A program made the position numbers and the translations under genes. DNA of 64,000 nt from JBBQWZ01 sp038210135 (GTDB lineage: Bacteria; Acidobacteriota; Terriglobia; Bryobacterales; Bryobacteraceae): NCBI GenBank assembly GCA_038210135.1, contig JBBQWZ010000033.1, forward strand, positions 12,577-76,576, given 5' to 3'. A model generated the notes under the pieces. It was given only the letters and a program-made list of their open reading frames with translations. It did no database searches and was not told the origin of the DNA. Below are positions 8,203 to 17,844 of the stretch, in pieces; position 1 is the stretch's first letter; each line of letters opens with the position of its first letter.

Positions 8203-9651
8203 TTAGCGGCGGACGTAGAGGATGCAAAACTGCGTTCGGGCAACCTCTTTATACGGCGCGAACCAATCCGCCAAATCGGATCGGGCCGTCAACGCCAGCG
8301 ACGGATTCAGCAGGCCGATGGCATCCACCACGTACAGCGGACGGGTTTTGCGCAGTTCTTTCAAATTCGGCGCGGTAAATTCGGGTGCGATCGGACCGTT
8401 TTGCGACAGGTGGCGGTCCGCCAAAACACCGCTCAAGGGCTGGCTTTCGAGGAACCGTGTACCGGCCGGAACGCGCGAGTACACAAAAATCTCGGGCCGG
8501 AATCCCCAGACGAACAGCGACGGTTCGTCGAGCCCGAGCGCCTTCAGCAAACGGGCGCACTCCTTGCTGTCGCGATCGAGCGCCAGGTCCGACCAGGATT
8601 CGCCGCCGTCCTGGTACATCATCCGGTAGCGCGGGCCGAATCGCACAGCGGGAATCAACAGCAGGGCGACCATCGCGATCCGCACCCAGCGTCCGCCGAT
8701 GGTCCATCCGCGTGCCGCGCCTAAGATGAGCGGCGGCAGCAGCAGGAAATAGTAGCGCGGGAAAAAGCGCAGCCCCAACGCCGCACCGCCGAGTGCCAGT
8801 CCGATCCACAGCAGCCAGCGGATCCGCTGGTCGCGCTGCTGGCGAAGGAATGCCGCCGACCCCACTACTGCGCCGGCGTGGAAGCCGGCGAAATTCAACG
8901 TCCTGAGAACGCCTTCGCGAATCGGCGACGCAACAAAGGTGTTCGCCGCATAGATTCCGCCCCACTGCCAGGCTTGCCGCCAGCCTTCGGCGAGCGAGCC
9001 AGCCATCCACATCCACACCGCCGTCGCAGCCAGCGGAGTCGCGACGCCCGCGAGCAAGGTCAGGGAATCGCGCCAAGCCCAAAGCAGGCACGCGGCAATC
9101 ACGATGGCAGCTTTCGAGGAAGCCAGGAATCCAGCGCCCGCGAACACACCCGCCAGATACGGCCGGGCCATCCACACGCAGGCGATCGCAGCTAAATGAG
9201 GAGCGATCAGTAGCATGTCAGAAGCGAGCGGCAACACCGCCGACGGTAGGCCGAACGTCAGGAAAAAGGTGAGCAGCAGCGCTGCCGCGATCCCCTCGCG
9301 CTCCGACCACTTGGCGCGCGCGGCCAGGAAGGCGATCCACGCGCAGAGAATTGTGTACGCCGCGCCGGCCACGCGCAAAATCAGTCCGTCCTGCGCGCCG
9401 AAGAATAAGTAAATCCAAGAAACCAGCGGGGGCTTGTCGAACCAGACGTCGCGGTACAGCGTCTTCCCGTGGAACACTTGCATCGCGGACGCCAGCGGCA
9501 GGGTATCGTCCGCCCACAGCACGCCCGAATGGGCCAGATGCGCGGTCAGCGTCACCAGCGCGATCAACAGGAACGCCGCCCTTACCAGCACTGCGACGAT
9601 CTTAGCGCGCGGATCGGCTTTGAAGCTACATCCGTATTGGATTGACCACAA
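8203..9651 (-). CDS. Polytopic membrane glycosyltransferase-like protein (PMT/ArnT/family 39 type)
   Basis: A 482-residue protein with many hydrophobic helices and a large loop. ADDTLPLASAMQVFHGKTLYRDVWFDKPPLVSWIY near the N-terminus has the acidic residue and KPPL motif found in lipid-linked sugar transferases of the PMT/ArnT class (GT39/GT83). These enzymes move a sugar from a polyprenyl carrier onto a protein or lipid at the outer face of the inner membrane. It lies immediately upstream of the binding-protein gene and may share its transcript, but no functional link to sugar uptake is shown. The exact start is uncertain because in-frame GTG codons also occur before the first helix. Confidence 0.7.
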   Translation of the reverse strand: MWSIQYGCSFKADPRAKIVAVLVRAAFLLIALVTLTAHLAHSGVLWADDTLPLASAMQVFHGKTLYRDVWFDKPPLVSWIYLFFGAQDGLILRVAGAAYTILCAWIAFLAARAKWSEREGIAAALLLTFFLTFGLPSAVLPLASDMLLIAPHLAAIACVWMARPYLAGVFAGAGFLASSKAAIVIAACLLWAWRDSLTLLAGVATPLAATAVWMWMAGSLAEGWRQAWQWGGIYAANTFVASPIREGVLRTLNFAGFHAGAVVGSAAFLRQQRDQRIRWLLWIGLALGGAALGLRFFPRYYFLLLPPLILGAARGWTIGGRWVRIAMVALLLIPAVRFGPRYRMMYQDGGESWSDLALDRDSKECARLLKALGLDEPSLFVWGFRPEIFVYSRVPAGTRFLESQPLSGVLADRHLSQNGPIAPEFTAPNLKELRKTRPLYVVDAIGLLNPSLALTARSDLADWFAPYKEVARTQFCILYVRR

Positions 9652-9723
9652 CGTGCTGCAACGCCACGGTAGAGTGGCGCGTCACTTCTTACAGCCATAA
9701 TGAAGTCGAAGGACGTGCCCCTG

Positions 9724-10428
9724 ATGCGATTCGCGTACATTCTCCTACTGGCCACTTCCGCGTTCGCGCAGGACCGCCCGCAGATGAGGCTTCGGACTCG
9801 CGAGGAGGACTTGAAAACTCCTACCAGACCGGAGATCAACGCGACGGTGTGGGTTGTGCCCGCCGGAACGCGGATCCCGATTCAGCTTCGTCAGCCGGTT
9901 TCAACCAAGGGCGCGCAGCCCGGCGATCCGATTTACGCGCAGACCGCTTTCCCCATCGTGGTCAGCGGAGCGCTGGCAATTCCTGCCGGGACTTGGGTCC
10001 AAGGCACCGTCGATACCGTGAAACGCGCGGGCCGGATCAAGGGAACCGCTGAACTCCAATTCCACCTGACCCGCTTCATCTACGCGAACGGGTACACCGT
10101 CGATATCGCCGCCGCCATCGATCGCGTCCCCGGCGAGCAGGGCGCGCATATGAAGGAAGGCGGCACCGTGCAGCACGATTCCGAGAAGGGCAAAGACCTC
10201 GAGCGCGTCGGAACCCACGGATCGCAAGGTGGTCAGATCGGCGCTCTTGCCGGAGCCGCCGCGAGTCCCACGCTCCGCGGAATCGGCGTCGGCGGTCTCA
10301 CCGGAGTCGCCGCTGGAGCCCTGATCGGCATCCTCGCCCGCGGAACCGACGTCCGCTTCGACACCGGCACGTCCATCGAGATCGTGCTCAATCGTCCGAT
10401 GGCCATCGAGCCTGAAAGAATCAGGTAG
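9724..10428 (+). CDS. Secreted glycine-zipper protein, VirB10-like layout (unknown function)
   Basis: A 234-residue exported protein. MRFAYILLLATSAFAQ is a clear signal peptide and an AAGGA Shine-Dalgarno lies about ten bases before this ATG, preferred over an ATG eight codons upstream. The mature part has VPAGTRIPIQLRQPVSTKGAQPGDPIYAQT, resembling the VPAGT...L...I.S..PG ribbon of VirB10/TrbI beta-barrels, then a Gly/Ala-rich segment (GALAGAAASPTLRGIGVGGL) like a glycine zipper, and a closing strand SIEIVLNRPM. A paralogue with the same layout is at 30415-31095. It is not a conjugation protein by context: no type IV secretion genes are near. Confidence 0.75.
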   Translation: MRFAYILLLATSAFAQDRPQMRLRTREEDLKTPTRPEINATVWVVPAGTRIPIQLRQPVSTKGAQPGDPIYAQTAFPIVVSGALAIPAGTWVQGTVDTVKRAGRIKGTAELQFHLTRFIYANGYTVDIAAAIDRVPGEQGAHMKEGGTVQHDSEKGKDLERVGTHGSQGGQIGALAGAAASPTLRGIGVGGLTGVAAGALIGILARGTDVRFDTGTSIEIVLNRPMAIEPERIR

Positions 10429-10487
10429 CGTAATCGTTATCACTTTTCCGGCGGCGTGCGCATGCCCATGTGAAGGACAAAGTTCAC

Positions 10488-11474
10488 ATGAAAATCACAC
10501 GCTGCTTCCCGATTCTGATCCTCGCTGGATCCGCCCTGTTCGGGCAAACCAAATTCAGTGCGAAAGAGTTACTAAACAAAGCCACCGGCAAGCCTGCTCC
10601 GGCCGCTTCCACATCTGCCACCACGTCGGCCGCCGAGACTCCGGCATCCACCTCCGCTCCCGCGAAGACCACTGCCGCGGCGACCCCCTCGCCGGTCCTG
10701 ACCACTGGACCCGCCAAAGGAACTTTGCGCGGCCAGGGCGCGGAAATGACCCTTTGCGAAAAGATGGCGAAGGATCCGGCGAGCCCGCAGTGGGACGTCG
10801 TTTGCACGAAGCCCACCAAGACGTTCGCCTATAAGGGCAGCGTCACCAACGTCGGCGCGACCTTCCGCTTCAATCCGCCGATGACCAGCCGCACCACGCA
10901 ATTCAAAGTGATCCTCTACCAGGACAACGTGATGCAGGAGTACCGCGAGATCACTTTCAACACCGGCGGCCGGACGGCCCAGATTGCGATGACGGTGCCG
11001 CCAGGAACGTATCAGATGAAGCTCGTCGATCAGTTCGACACCGACCAGGTTGCGCTCGTCGATACACTCGTTGTGGCGAAGGACACCGTCGGCGACCGCG
11101 CCGTCGATAACGTGAAATCTGGAATCGGCAAACTGATGGTCTGCTCCGAGATCGACGACAACTGGAAGTGCGTGAACGAATCCAACACCTGGAAAGCGAA
11201 CGCGCCATTCAATCTCTACGTCCGTCTGCCACAGGCGATCGCCGGCCAGGTCGCGGGCTGGGCGATCTTCAAGCAGCTTCCCGATGGGACGGACGGCCAG
11301 TTTATTGAGGATTTGCTGCAGGGCACCAACGGACGCGCGGCCTACTGGGCAACCACCAACGGCAACACGCTGCCGGCGGGCGTCTACACCATCTACTCGA
11401 TCGCCTGGGCGAACCGGGCGACGGTTGGCAACCTCAAGCAATACTTCGCGAAGACGACGCTGACGGTGAAGTAA
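10488..11474 (+). CDS. Secreted protein of unknown function with Ala/Thr/Pro-rich linker
   Basis: A 328-residue protein with a signal peptide (MKITRCFPILILAGSALFGQ), a low-complexity Ala/Thr/Ser/Pro linker (about residues 28-80) and a C-terminal region with two beta-rich parts. The first contains TFRFNPPM...TQFKVILYQDN and the second NLYVRLPQAIAGQVAGWAIFKQLPDG...GVYTIYSIAWANR; these resemble tandem Ig-like or jelly-roll folds, but I recognise no named family. Start: the ATG has AAGGA about ten bases upstream; a GTG six codons earlier is possible. A strong terminator follows 33 bases after the stop. Confidence 0.72.
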   Translation: MKITRCFPILILAGSALFGQTKFSAKELLNKATGKPAPAASTSATTSAAETPASTSAPAKTTAAATPSPVLTTGPAKGTLRGQGAEMTLCEKMAKDPASPQWDVVCTKPTKTFAYKGSVTNVGATFRFNPPMTSRTTQFKVILYQDNVMQEYREITFNTGGRTAQIAMTVPPGTYQMKLVDQFDTDQVALVDTLVVAKDTVGDRAVDNVKSGIGKLMVCSEIDDNWKCVNESNTWKANAPFNLYVRLPQAIAGQVAGWAIFKQLPDGTDGQFIEDLLQGTNGRAAYWATTNGNTLPAGVYTIYSIAWANRATVGNLKQYFAKTTLTVK

Positions 11475-11506
11475 CCGGAGCCTGCAAATTCGCTGGTCCG
11501 CATCAA

Positions 11507-11539
11507 CCCCGCCCTTACCGAGGGCGGGGATTTTCCTTT
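11507..11539 (+). terminator. Rho-independent terminator
   Basis: A perfect nine-base-pair stem (CCCCGCCCT / AGGGCGGGG) with a five-base loop is followed by ATTTTCCTTT. It sits just after the secreted-protein gene ending at 11474. Confidence 0.85.
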
Positions 11540-11555
11540 GGAAGTCGGGTACGGC

Positions 11556-11583
11556 TTGAACCCTGAGCGTTAGCGATTGGACC
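11556..11583. repeat. Dispersed intergenic repeat, family B (inverted copy)
   Basis: TTGAACCCTGAGCGTTAGCG is the reverse complement of the family seen at 31125, 32842, 34462 and 34529 (core GTCGCTTACGCTC...GGGTTCAA). It is a single diverged copy between the terminator and lysA. Confidence 0.55.
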
Positions 11584-11603
11584 CGCCGCTGCTAGCCTGG
11601 CCG

Positions 11604-12839
11604 CTACTCTCCGCGGATCAAATCGTCGAGTGTCTCGCGCTTGCGCACGATCCTCCAGATGGACCCTTCGACGAGCACTTCCGCCACGCGAGGCCGCGAA
11701 TTGTAATTTGACGACAGCACGAAACCGTACGCGCCCGCCGTCTTCACGGCCACCAGATCACCCGGCAGCACATTCGCCATTTGCCGGTCCTGCGCCAGGA
11801 AGTCGCCGCTCTCGCACACCGGACCCACCACGTCCGCCTTCCACGGAGCCATCCCGTTTTGACGCACTGGAACGATCTCGTGATGCGCCTTGTACAGCGA
11901 AGGCCGAATCAGATCGTTCATGCCGGCGTCGACGATGATGAATTCTTTAGTGCCGTTCCTTTTCCGGTTCAACACGCGGCTCAACAGCACTCCGGCCTCG
12001 CCCACAATCGAACGCCCCGGCTCGATCATCGCGTGCAGATCGCGGCCCAACAGCCGATCGCGCATCGTGCCGATGAATCGCCGGATTTCGGGAGTCGCGT
12101 CCTCTGGCTTATACGCAACGCCCAGGCCGCCGCCCAGGTCGATGTGCCGGATCGGAATGCCGCCCGCGCGGAGCCGGTCCACCAGCGCGAGCATCTTGTC
12201 GATCGCTTCGGCGATCGGTTTGGTGTCGAGCAATTGCGATCCGATATGGCAGCTGACGCTTTCAAGGCGCAAGTTCTTCAGCCCCCGCGCGCGCGCATAC
12301 ACGCCTTCGACTTCGGCGATGTCGATGCCGAACTTGTGTTCTTTGAGGCCGGTTGAAATGTATGGATGCGTCGAAGCGTTCACGTCCGGATTCACGCGCA
12401 GGGCGATCCGGGCTGTTACACTGCGACGCTCGGCGAGCGCATCAATTAACGCGAGTTCGCTCTCGGACTCGCAGTGGAATCCGAATACGCCGAGGCTCAA
12501 CGCGTAGTCGATTTCATCGCGCGTCTTACCGACGCCTGAAAAAACTACCTTCGCCGGATCGCCGCCCGCCTTCACCACGCGGAACAATTCTCCGCCGGAG
12601 ACGATATCGAAACCCGCACCCGCCGCAGCCAGCAGCCGCAGGATGCTGAGATTCGAATTCGCTTTCACGGCGTAGCAGACCGTGTGCGCCAGGTCGCCGA
12701 ACGCCTCGTCGTAGGCATGGTAATTCGCGATAATCGTACCCGCCGAGTACACGTAGCACGGCGTCCCGGCCGACTCCGCGATCTCGGCGAGGGCCACGTC
12801 GTCGCAATACATCGCGCCGTCGCGGTACTCGAAACTCAA
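11604..12839 (-). CDS. lysA: Diaminopimelate decarboxylase
   Basis: A 411-residue PLP enzyme catalysing the last step of lysine synthesis, meso-diaminopimelate to L-lysine plus CO2. Motifs are in order: CYAVKANSN (the PLP lysine), FDIVSGGEL, VVFSGVGKT, HIGSQL, HIDLGGGLGV, IEPGRSIVG, VGPVCESGDF (catalytic Cys) and AGAYGFVLSSNYNSRPR. The start is best placed at a TTG giving LSFEYRDGAMYC, which aligns with family N-termini and overlaps the stop of the upstream phosphatase gene as TTGA, mirroring the ATGA couplings elsewhere. A longer frame to 12899 would run into the upstream gene. Confidence 0.95.
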   Translation of the reverse strand: MSFEYRDGAMYCDDVALAEIAESAGTPCYVYSAGTIIANYHAYDEAFGDLAHTVCYAVKANSNLSILRLLAAAGAGFDIVSGGELFRVVKAGGDPAKVVFSGVGKTRDEIDYALSLGVFGFHCESESELALIDALAERRSVTARIALRVNPDVNASTHPYISTGLKEHKFGIDIAEVEGVYARARGLKNLRLESVSCHIGSQLLDTKPIAEAIDKMLALVDRLRAGGIPIRHIDLGGGLGVAYKPEDATPEIRRFIGTMRDRLLGRDLHAMIEPGRSIVGEAGVLLSRVLNRKRNGTKEFIIVDAGMNDLIRPSLYKAHHEIVPVRQNGMAPWKADVVGPVCESGDFLAQDRQMANVLPGDLVAVKTAGAYGFVLSSNYNSRPRVAEVLVEGSIWRIVRKRETLDDLIRGE

Positions 12840-14599
12840 GCCAGCACCTTCATCACGATGATTGACTGGTCGTCGAACAACGGCGTCGTGCCGCGCCACT
12901 TGTCCACATCCGCGATCAAAGATTTCGTGATCCGCTTCGGCGAATACTGCCCGTGCGATTTCAGGAATTTCGAAATCCGCGCGCGCCCGTACTCCTCGTC
13001 CTTCGCGTTCACCTGATCCTCAATCCCATCCGAAAACAGCAGAATCACGTCGTTCGGCTCCACGTCGACAGTAATGTCTTCGTACTCGCGCCCTTCGAGC
13101 AGTCCCAGTGGAACGCCCTCGACCTTGGGTTTGATGACCTCGCCGTTTCGATAGATGAACGGCGGCTCCGCGCCGGCGCTACACAGAGTCATCTTGAACC
13201 CGCGAGTCTCCCACAACAGCAGCAGCAGGGTCGCGTATTGCGCGTCCACCTTGCGTTCGAGCAACGTCTCGTTGAGCGTCCGCATCAGCAGCGCCGGCGA
13301 TCTCCGCCGCGGTGCCAGGATACGCAGAAGCCCGCTGACCAGCGCTCCGTACAGAGCGGCCGCCGCTCCCTTTCCGCTGACATCGCCGAACGCGATCATC
13401 GCGTAGTCGTCGCCGTGCTCGAAGAAATCGTACACGTCGCCGCTGATCTCGCGCGCGGCACGCCCGCGCAGCGCAATCTCCAAACCGCGAATCGGAGGCG
13501 CCTCACGCGGCAGCAGAATGCTCTGAACCTTCCGCGCGGCTTTCAAATCCTGATCCATGCGCTGCTCGCGCTTTGCGATTTCCTCGTAAAGCCGGGCGTT
13601 TTCGACGGAGCTTGCCACCTGCGGGGCCAAAAGTGTCAGCGTCCGCTGATGATCGTCGGTGAAATACCCGATGCGCTCGCTCTCGACGTCGAGCACGCCG
13701 ACCACGCGATCCTGCACCAGCAGCGGAATCGCCAACTCGCTGCGAATCCCTGGATGCGCGGCGATGTAACGCGGATCCACCAGCGTGTCCGCCACGCGGA
13801 CGGGCTCGCGCGCATCCACCGATGCACCCGTAATTCCCGAGCCCAGCGGCACGTTGTCGGGCGTCACGCGCTGGTCGTAGCGCTCGCTGAAGCGATGCTT
13901 CAGCACTTGCTTTTCGGCGTCGATCAGCATGATGCTGAACGCGTCGTAGTCGATCAGCGCCTTGATCGTTTTCGCGATCTTGCCCAACAGTTCATCGAGA
14001 TCGAGGATCGAACTGAATTCCTGAGAAAGATGGGCCAGCGTCCGCAGCGTCCTGTTCTGGCGTTCGACGCGCCGGTACAGTCGCGCATTGTCGATCGCCG
14101 CCGCGATGCGGCTCGCGAGTAAGCGCAGCAAGGCGCGCTCATGCTCGGAGTACTGGCCGATTTTCGTCGATTGCACGTCGATCACGCCGACCAATTTTCC
14201 GCGCGCCATCATCGGAACCGCCAGCTCGCTACGCACCGCGTCCAGCGTGCCCAGGTAGCGCGGATCCTGCGTGACATCGTTGACCAGGATCGGCGTACGG
14301 CTCGCCGCCGCCGCTCCCGTGATGCCTTCGCCCAGCGGAACGTGCAGGCTCCGTACCAGCTCTTCGCGATGCCCGATCGAATACCGGATGCTCAGTGCGT
14401 TCGCGCGTTCCGTGTAGAGCAGGATCGCGAACAGGTCGTACGGAATCACTTCCTTGACCACTTCCGCGACGCGCGCCAGCAGCTTGTCGAGGTCGAGCGT
14501 CTCCGCCGCGATGTTCGCGACTTCGAGCAGGAAGTCGAGCAGATCTTCGCGCTCGCGGAATCGTACCTTTGGCGGAGTTGGCTTGCGAACCGTGGCCAT
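12836..14599 (-). CDS. GAF-GAF-SpoIIE serine/threonine phosphatase (RsbU-like)
   Basis: A 587-residue regulator with two GAF domains (about 25-175 and 195-345), a short coiled linker (EEIAKREQRMDQDLKAARKVQ) and a C-terminal SpoIIE/PP2C phosphatase domain. The phosphatase part shows EISGDVYDFFE and FGDVSGKG metal-binding aspartates and LLLFSDGIEDQVN. Both GAF domains contain the pattern VPLGEGITGAAAASRTPILV / VPLGSGITGASVDAREPVRV. Such proteins usually sense a signal through GAF and dephosphorylate an anti-sigma-factor antagonist in partner switching, but no RsbV/RsbW-like partner is in the window. It lies four bases after deoC and is translationally coupled to lysA. Confidence 0.92.
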   Translation of the reverse strand: MATVRKPTPPKVRFREREDLLDFLLEVANIAAETLDLDKLLARVAEVVKEVIPYDLFAILLYTERANALSIRYSIGHREELVRSLHVPLGEGITGAAAASRTPILVNDVTQDPRYLGTLDAVRSELAVPMMARGKLVGVIDVQSTKIGQYSEHERALLRLLASRIAAAIDNARLYRRVERQNRTLRTLAHLSQEFSSILDLDELLGKIAKTIKALIDYDAFSIMLIDAEKQVLKHRFSERYDQRVTPDNVPLGSGITGASVDAREPVRVADTLVDPRYIAAHPGIRSELAIPLLVQDRVVGVLDVESERIGYFTDDHQRTLTLLAPQVASSVENARLYEEIAKREQRMDQDLKAARKVQSILLPREAPPIRGLEIALRGRAAREISGDVYDFFEHGDDYAMIAFGDVSGKGAAAALYGALVSGLLRILAPRRRSPALLMRTLNETLLERKVDAQYATLLLLLWETRGFKMTLCSAGAEPPFIYRNGEVIKPKVEGVPLGLLEGREYEDITVDVEPNDVILLFSDGIEDQVNAKDEEYGRARISKFLKSHGQYSPKRITKSLIADVDKWRGTTPLFDDQSIIVMKVLA

Positions 14600-14603
14600 C
14601 GCG

Positions 14604-15275
14604 CTAGACCGCCGTCGCTTCCATTATCTTGACGCTCGCGCTCGCGCCTACGCGACTCGCGCCCGCGGTGACCATCTTCTTCAAATCTTCAAGCGTCCGG
14701 ATTCCGCCCGAGGCTTTGACTCCCAGCTCCGGACCGACGATGCGGCGCATCAGCGCGATATCGTGTTCGGTCGCGCCGCTGGCTCCAAAGCCGGTGGACG
14801 TCTTCACGAAGTCCGCCCCGGCATCCTTCGCGATTTCGCACGCCAGGATCTTCTGCGCGTCGTCGAGCAATGACGTTTCAAGAATCACTTTCACGATCGC
14901 GCCCGCCGCGTGACTCACTTCCACCACCGCAACGATGTCGGTTGAGACCGCCACCAGATTGCCGTCGCGCAGTTCGCCGACATTCAACACCATGTCGATC
15001 TCCTGAGCGCCATCGAGCAACGCCTGCTTGGTTTCCGCCGCTTTCGTCGACGTCGCGGACGCGCCCAACGGAAAGCCCACCACGCTGCAAACCTTCACTG
15101 GCGAATTCTTGAGCGCCGCCGCCACCAGCGGAACCCAATACGGATTGACGCAGACGGACGCGAACGAATATTCGAGCGCCTCGGCGCAGAGTTTCCGGAT
15201 GTCCGCTGACGTAGCCTCTGGCTTTAGCAGTGTGTGATCGATTTTTGCGGCAATACTTGCGTCGAAGTTCTTCAT
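14604..15275 (-). CDS. deoC: Deoxyribose-phosphate aldolase
   Basis: A 223-residue class I aldolase splitting 2-deoxyribose-5-phosphate into glyceraldehyde-3-phosphate and acetaldehyde. KIDHTLLKPEAT, VVGFPLG, EIDMVLNVG, VKVILETSLL (Schiff-base lysine region) and DFVKTSTGFG...VKASGGIRT are all present. The ATG at MKNFDASIAA is chosen because it gives the usual family length; an in-frame ATG at 15347 would add an unrelated leader. It is followed four bases later by the GAF-SpoIIE phosphatase gene. Confidence 0.95.
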   Translation of the reverse strand: MKNFDASIAAKIDHTLLKPEATSADIRKLCAEALEYSFASVCVNPYWVPLVAAALKNSPVKVCSVVGFPLGASATSTKAAETKQALLDGAQEIDMVLNVGELRDGNLVAVSTDIVAVVEVSHAAGAIVKVILETSLLDDAQKILACEIAKDAGADFVKTSTGFGASGATEHDIALMRRIVGPELGVKASGGIRTLEDLKKMVTAGASRVGASASVKIMEATAV

Positions 15276-15428
15276 GGACTGTCGTTTCTTTTTAGGGGCT
15301 TTATGAAATCCGGCTGAAGGCGGACCGCCGGCCCCAACGGGTGTCAAAAAAAGCTCACGTGCGATTCGAATTTCTCATCGTAACATTCACTCGTTGGACG
15401 CCCGCCATCCGGCTCCGATCGCCGTCGC

Positions 15429-16562
15429 CTAATCCGGACGCCCGCCGGTAATCACCAGCACCGCCTCACGATCCGCGAACGCCGCCGGATTCGCCGCCTG
15501 CAATTGCTGCAACGCCGCCAGCGTAGCCGCACTGGTGAATTCAGCGATGACGCCCGCTTCCGTCGCCAAATCGCGTTGCGCCGCCGCGATCGCCGCGTCC
15601 GAAACCGCTACCATCTCGCCGCCCGATTCCTTCATCTCGCGCAGAAGCCGCAATACGTTCCGAGGACGCCGGACCAAGATGGATTCGGCGCGGCTCTCGC
15701 CTTCGCCATCGGATCCGCCACCGCCGTGCATGCGGTTCACGATCGGCTGCGCAGCTTCGGATTGCACGCCGATCATAGCGGGCAGGGACGAGCTGATCCC
15801 CAACTCGCGCGCCTCGCGGAAACCCTTTCCGATCGCGCCGAGCGTGCAGCCATCGCCGACCGGTGCAACGACGAAGTCTGGCGAGTGCCCAAGCTGCTCC
15901 GCGATTTCGAGAGCCGCAGTTTTCTTGCCTTCCACCAGAAACGGATTGAACGCGCAATTGCGGCTGTACCAGCCATGGGCGTTTCCGGCGGCTTCCGCTT
16001 CCGCGTACGCCTGATCGTAATTTCCGTTCGAGACATGCAGGTCCGCGCCGAATCGCCGCAGCCAATCCAGCCGGACCTCCGACGCATAGCTCGGCACATA
16101 CACGTGGCATGCGATTCCGGCATGCGCCGCGAATCCCGCGAGCGAGATCGCCGCGTTGCCCGCCGACGCGCAGTACACATCCGTGACGCCCAAACGACGG
16201 GCCATCGTGAGGAACACGGCCGTCGCTCGGTCCTTGAAGCACCGCGTCGGATTCCGCGTCTCGTCCTTCAACCAAAGCGCCTGTAGCCCCAGCCGTTTCG
16301 CGATGCGCGGAGCCGCAACGAGCGGTGTGCCGCCAGCCGGCAACCCGTCCGCGATCTCTTCGACTGGCAGCACGCACGAATAGCGAAACACGCCCGGCGA
16401 CGACGCATTTACGAACGCCACACGCGCCGCGCCGTAGTCATAAACCACATCCAGAATCGCCGGATCGCCTTCGACTTCACCGCATGCCGGACACAAATAA
16501 GCCCGTGCGTCGAATGGAAATTCGCCGCCACAGCGGAAGCATCGCAGACCGTTCACGAACAC
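15429..16562 (-). CDS. Threonine synthase-like PLP-dependent enzyme
   Basis: A roughly 377-residue fold-type II PLP enzyme. An N-terminal zinc-ribbon-like part (LRCFRCGGEFPF...YLCPACG) precedes the catalytic domain, as in bacterial threonine synthases. LKDETRNPTRCFKDRAT carries the PLP lysine, SAGNAAISLAGFAAHAG the substrate/phosphate loop, and APVGDGCTLGAIGKGF the glycine loop. Threonine synthase converts O-phosphohomoserine to threonine. The start is taken as the GTG giving VFVNGLRCF; another GTG lies two codons later. The divergent aminotransferase ATG is only 14 bases away, so promoters must lie inside coding sequence or the starts are slightly misplaced. Confidence 0.83.
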   Translation of the reverse strand: MFVNGLRCFRCGGEFPFDARAYLCPACGEVEGDPAILDVVYDYGAARVAFVNASSPGVFRYSCVLPVEEIADGLPAGGTPLVAAPRIAKRLGLQALWLKDETRNPTRCFKDRATAVFLTMARRLGVTDVYCASAGNAAISLAGFAAHAGIACHVYVPSYASEVRLDWLRRFGADLHVSNGNYDQAYAEAEAAGNAHGWYSRNCAFNPFLVEGKKTAALEIAEQLGHSPDFVVAPVGDGCTLGAIGKGFREARELGISSSLPAMIGVQSEAAQPIVNRMHGGGGSDGEGESRAESILVRRPRNVLRLLREMKESGGEMVAVSDAAIAAAQRDLATEAGVIAEFTSAATLAALQQLQAANPAAFADREAVLVITGGRPD

Positions 16563-16576
16563 CCTATCATGAGAAC

Positions 16577-17797
16577 ATGTCCACCACAGAGACGGAAACG
16601 AGTGTGGCTGACGCAAGCCCCTCGCTCGTCGAGCTCGAACAGCAGTACCTGCTCCAGAACTACGCCCGCTACCCGCTCACGCTCCATCGCGGAAGAGGCG
16701 TCTACCTGTACGACACCGCGGGCAAGCGCTACCTCGATTTGATCTCCGGAATTGGCGTTAACGCGCTGGGCTACGCCCATCCGCGTCTGGTGAAGGTGAT
16801 GCGCGAGCAGGTGGGATTGCTGCTGCACACTTCGAATCTGTACTACCACGAGTATCAAGGTCCGCTGGCAAAACGCCTCGCCGAAATCAGCGGACTCGAG
16901 CGTACTTTTTTCTCAAACTCCGGCACAGAGGCCATGGAAGGCGCGATCAAAATGATCCGCGCGCACGGCAGCAAGATCTCGCCGGAAAAATTCCACATCG
17001 TCTCGCTGCAGAATTCGTTTCACGGCCGCACGATGGGTTCGCTGTCAATCACCGGGCAGGAAAAGTACCGACGTGATTTCGAACCGCTGCTCACCGGAGT
17101 CCATTTCGTTCCCGCCAACGACATTACCGCGCTCGAACAGATGGTGAACGAAAAGACCGCCGGCATTGTCATCGAATGGGTCCAGGGCGAAGGCGGCGTC
17201 ATTCCAATGACCACCGCGTACGCGCGCAAGGCGCGCGAGCTCGCGGATCGTTTCAACTGCCTGCTGGTGTTTGACGAGATCCAATGCGGCGTCGGCCGCG
17301 CCGGTACGTACTTCGCTTACCAGCTCGCCGATCCCGTTGTGCTGCCGGATATCATGGTCGCCGCCAAGCCCCTTGGCTGCGGAATTCCGCTGGGCTGCAT
17401 CACCGCCAACGAGAAAGCCGCCGCGTCGATCGGCAGCGGAATGCACGGCTCGACGTTCGGCGGCGGACCGCTCGCCTGCCGCGTCGCGCTCGAAGTTCTG
17501 GACCTCATCACGGAACTGCTGCCCTCGATCGTCAACGTCGGCGGCTACTTCCGCATGCGCCTGGCGGACCTCGCGCGCAAGCATTTGTTCATCAACGAAA
17601 TTCGCGGCTACGGCTTGATGATCGGCGTGGACCTGGCGATCTCAGGCAAGCAAATGGTCGTCGATGCGATGCAGCAGGGTTTGCTGATCAATTGCACGCA
17701 CGACACGGTGCTGCGCCTGCTGCCGCCTTACATCCTGACAGAGCAGGACGTGGATCGCGGAATCGATGGCCTGTCGAAGGTCTTCAAGAGGTACTAG
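16577..17797 (+). CDS. Acetylornithine/succinylornithine-type class III aminotransferase
   Basis: A 406-residue PLP aminotransferase. Motifs include YLDLISGIGVNALGYAHP, FFSNSGTEAMEGAIK, SFHGRTMGSLSITGQ, DEIQCGVGRAGTYFAYQ and the PLP lysine in MVAAKPLGCGIPLG; length and motifs fit ArgD-like enzymes. These transfer the delta-amino group of acetylornithine to 2-oxoglutarate in arginine synthesis, but close relatives act on ornithine, GABA or succinyl-DAP, and no arg genes adjoin it. The start MSTTETETS is chosen over a longer upstream frame that would overlap the divergent threonine synthase gene. It converges with csm5. Confidence 0.85.
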   Translation: MSTTETETSVADASPSLVELEQQYLLQNYARYPLTLHRGRGVYLYDTAGKRYLDLISGIGVNALGYAHPRLVKVMREQVGLLLHTSNLYYHEYQGPLAKRLAEISGLERTFFSNSGTEAMEGAIKMIRAHGSKISPEKFHIVSLQNSFHGRTMGSLSITGQEKYRRDFEPLLTGVHFVPANDITALEQMVNEKTAGIVIEWVQGEGGVIPMTTAYARKARELADRFNCLLVFDEIQCGVGRAGTYFAYQLADPVVLPDIMVAAKPLGCGIPLGCITANEKAAASIGSGMHGSTFGGGPLACRVALEVLDLITELLPSIVNVGGYFRMRLADLARKHLFINEIRGYGLMIGVDLAISGKQMVVDAMQQGLLINCTHDTVLRLLPPYILTEQDVDRGIDGLSKVFKRY

Positions 17798-17844
17798 CTT
17801 TCGACAAGGAGCCGAAACAGAACCGCGAACGAAGTAGCGGCCTA

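Noticed and set aside
12953..14122. Plus-strand 389-codon ORF
   Set aside because: It is antisense to the GAF-GAF-SpoIIE gene whose motifs are clear on the other strand.
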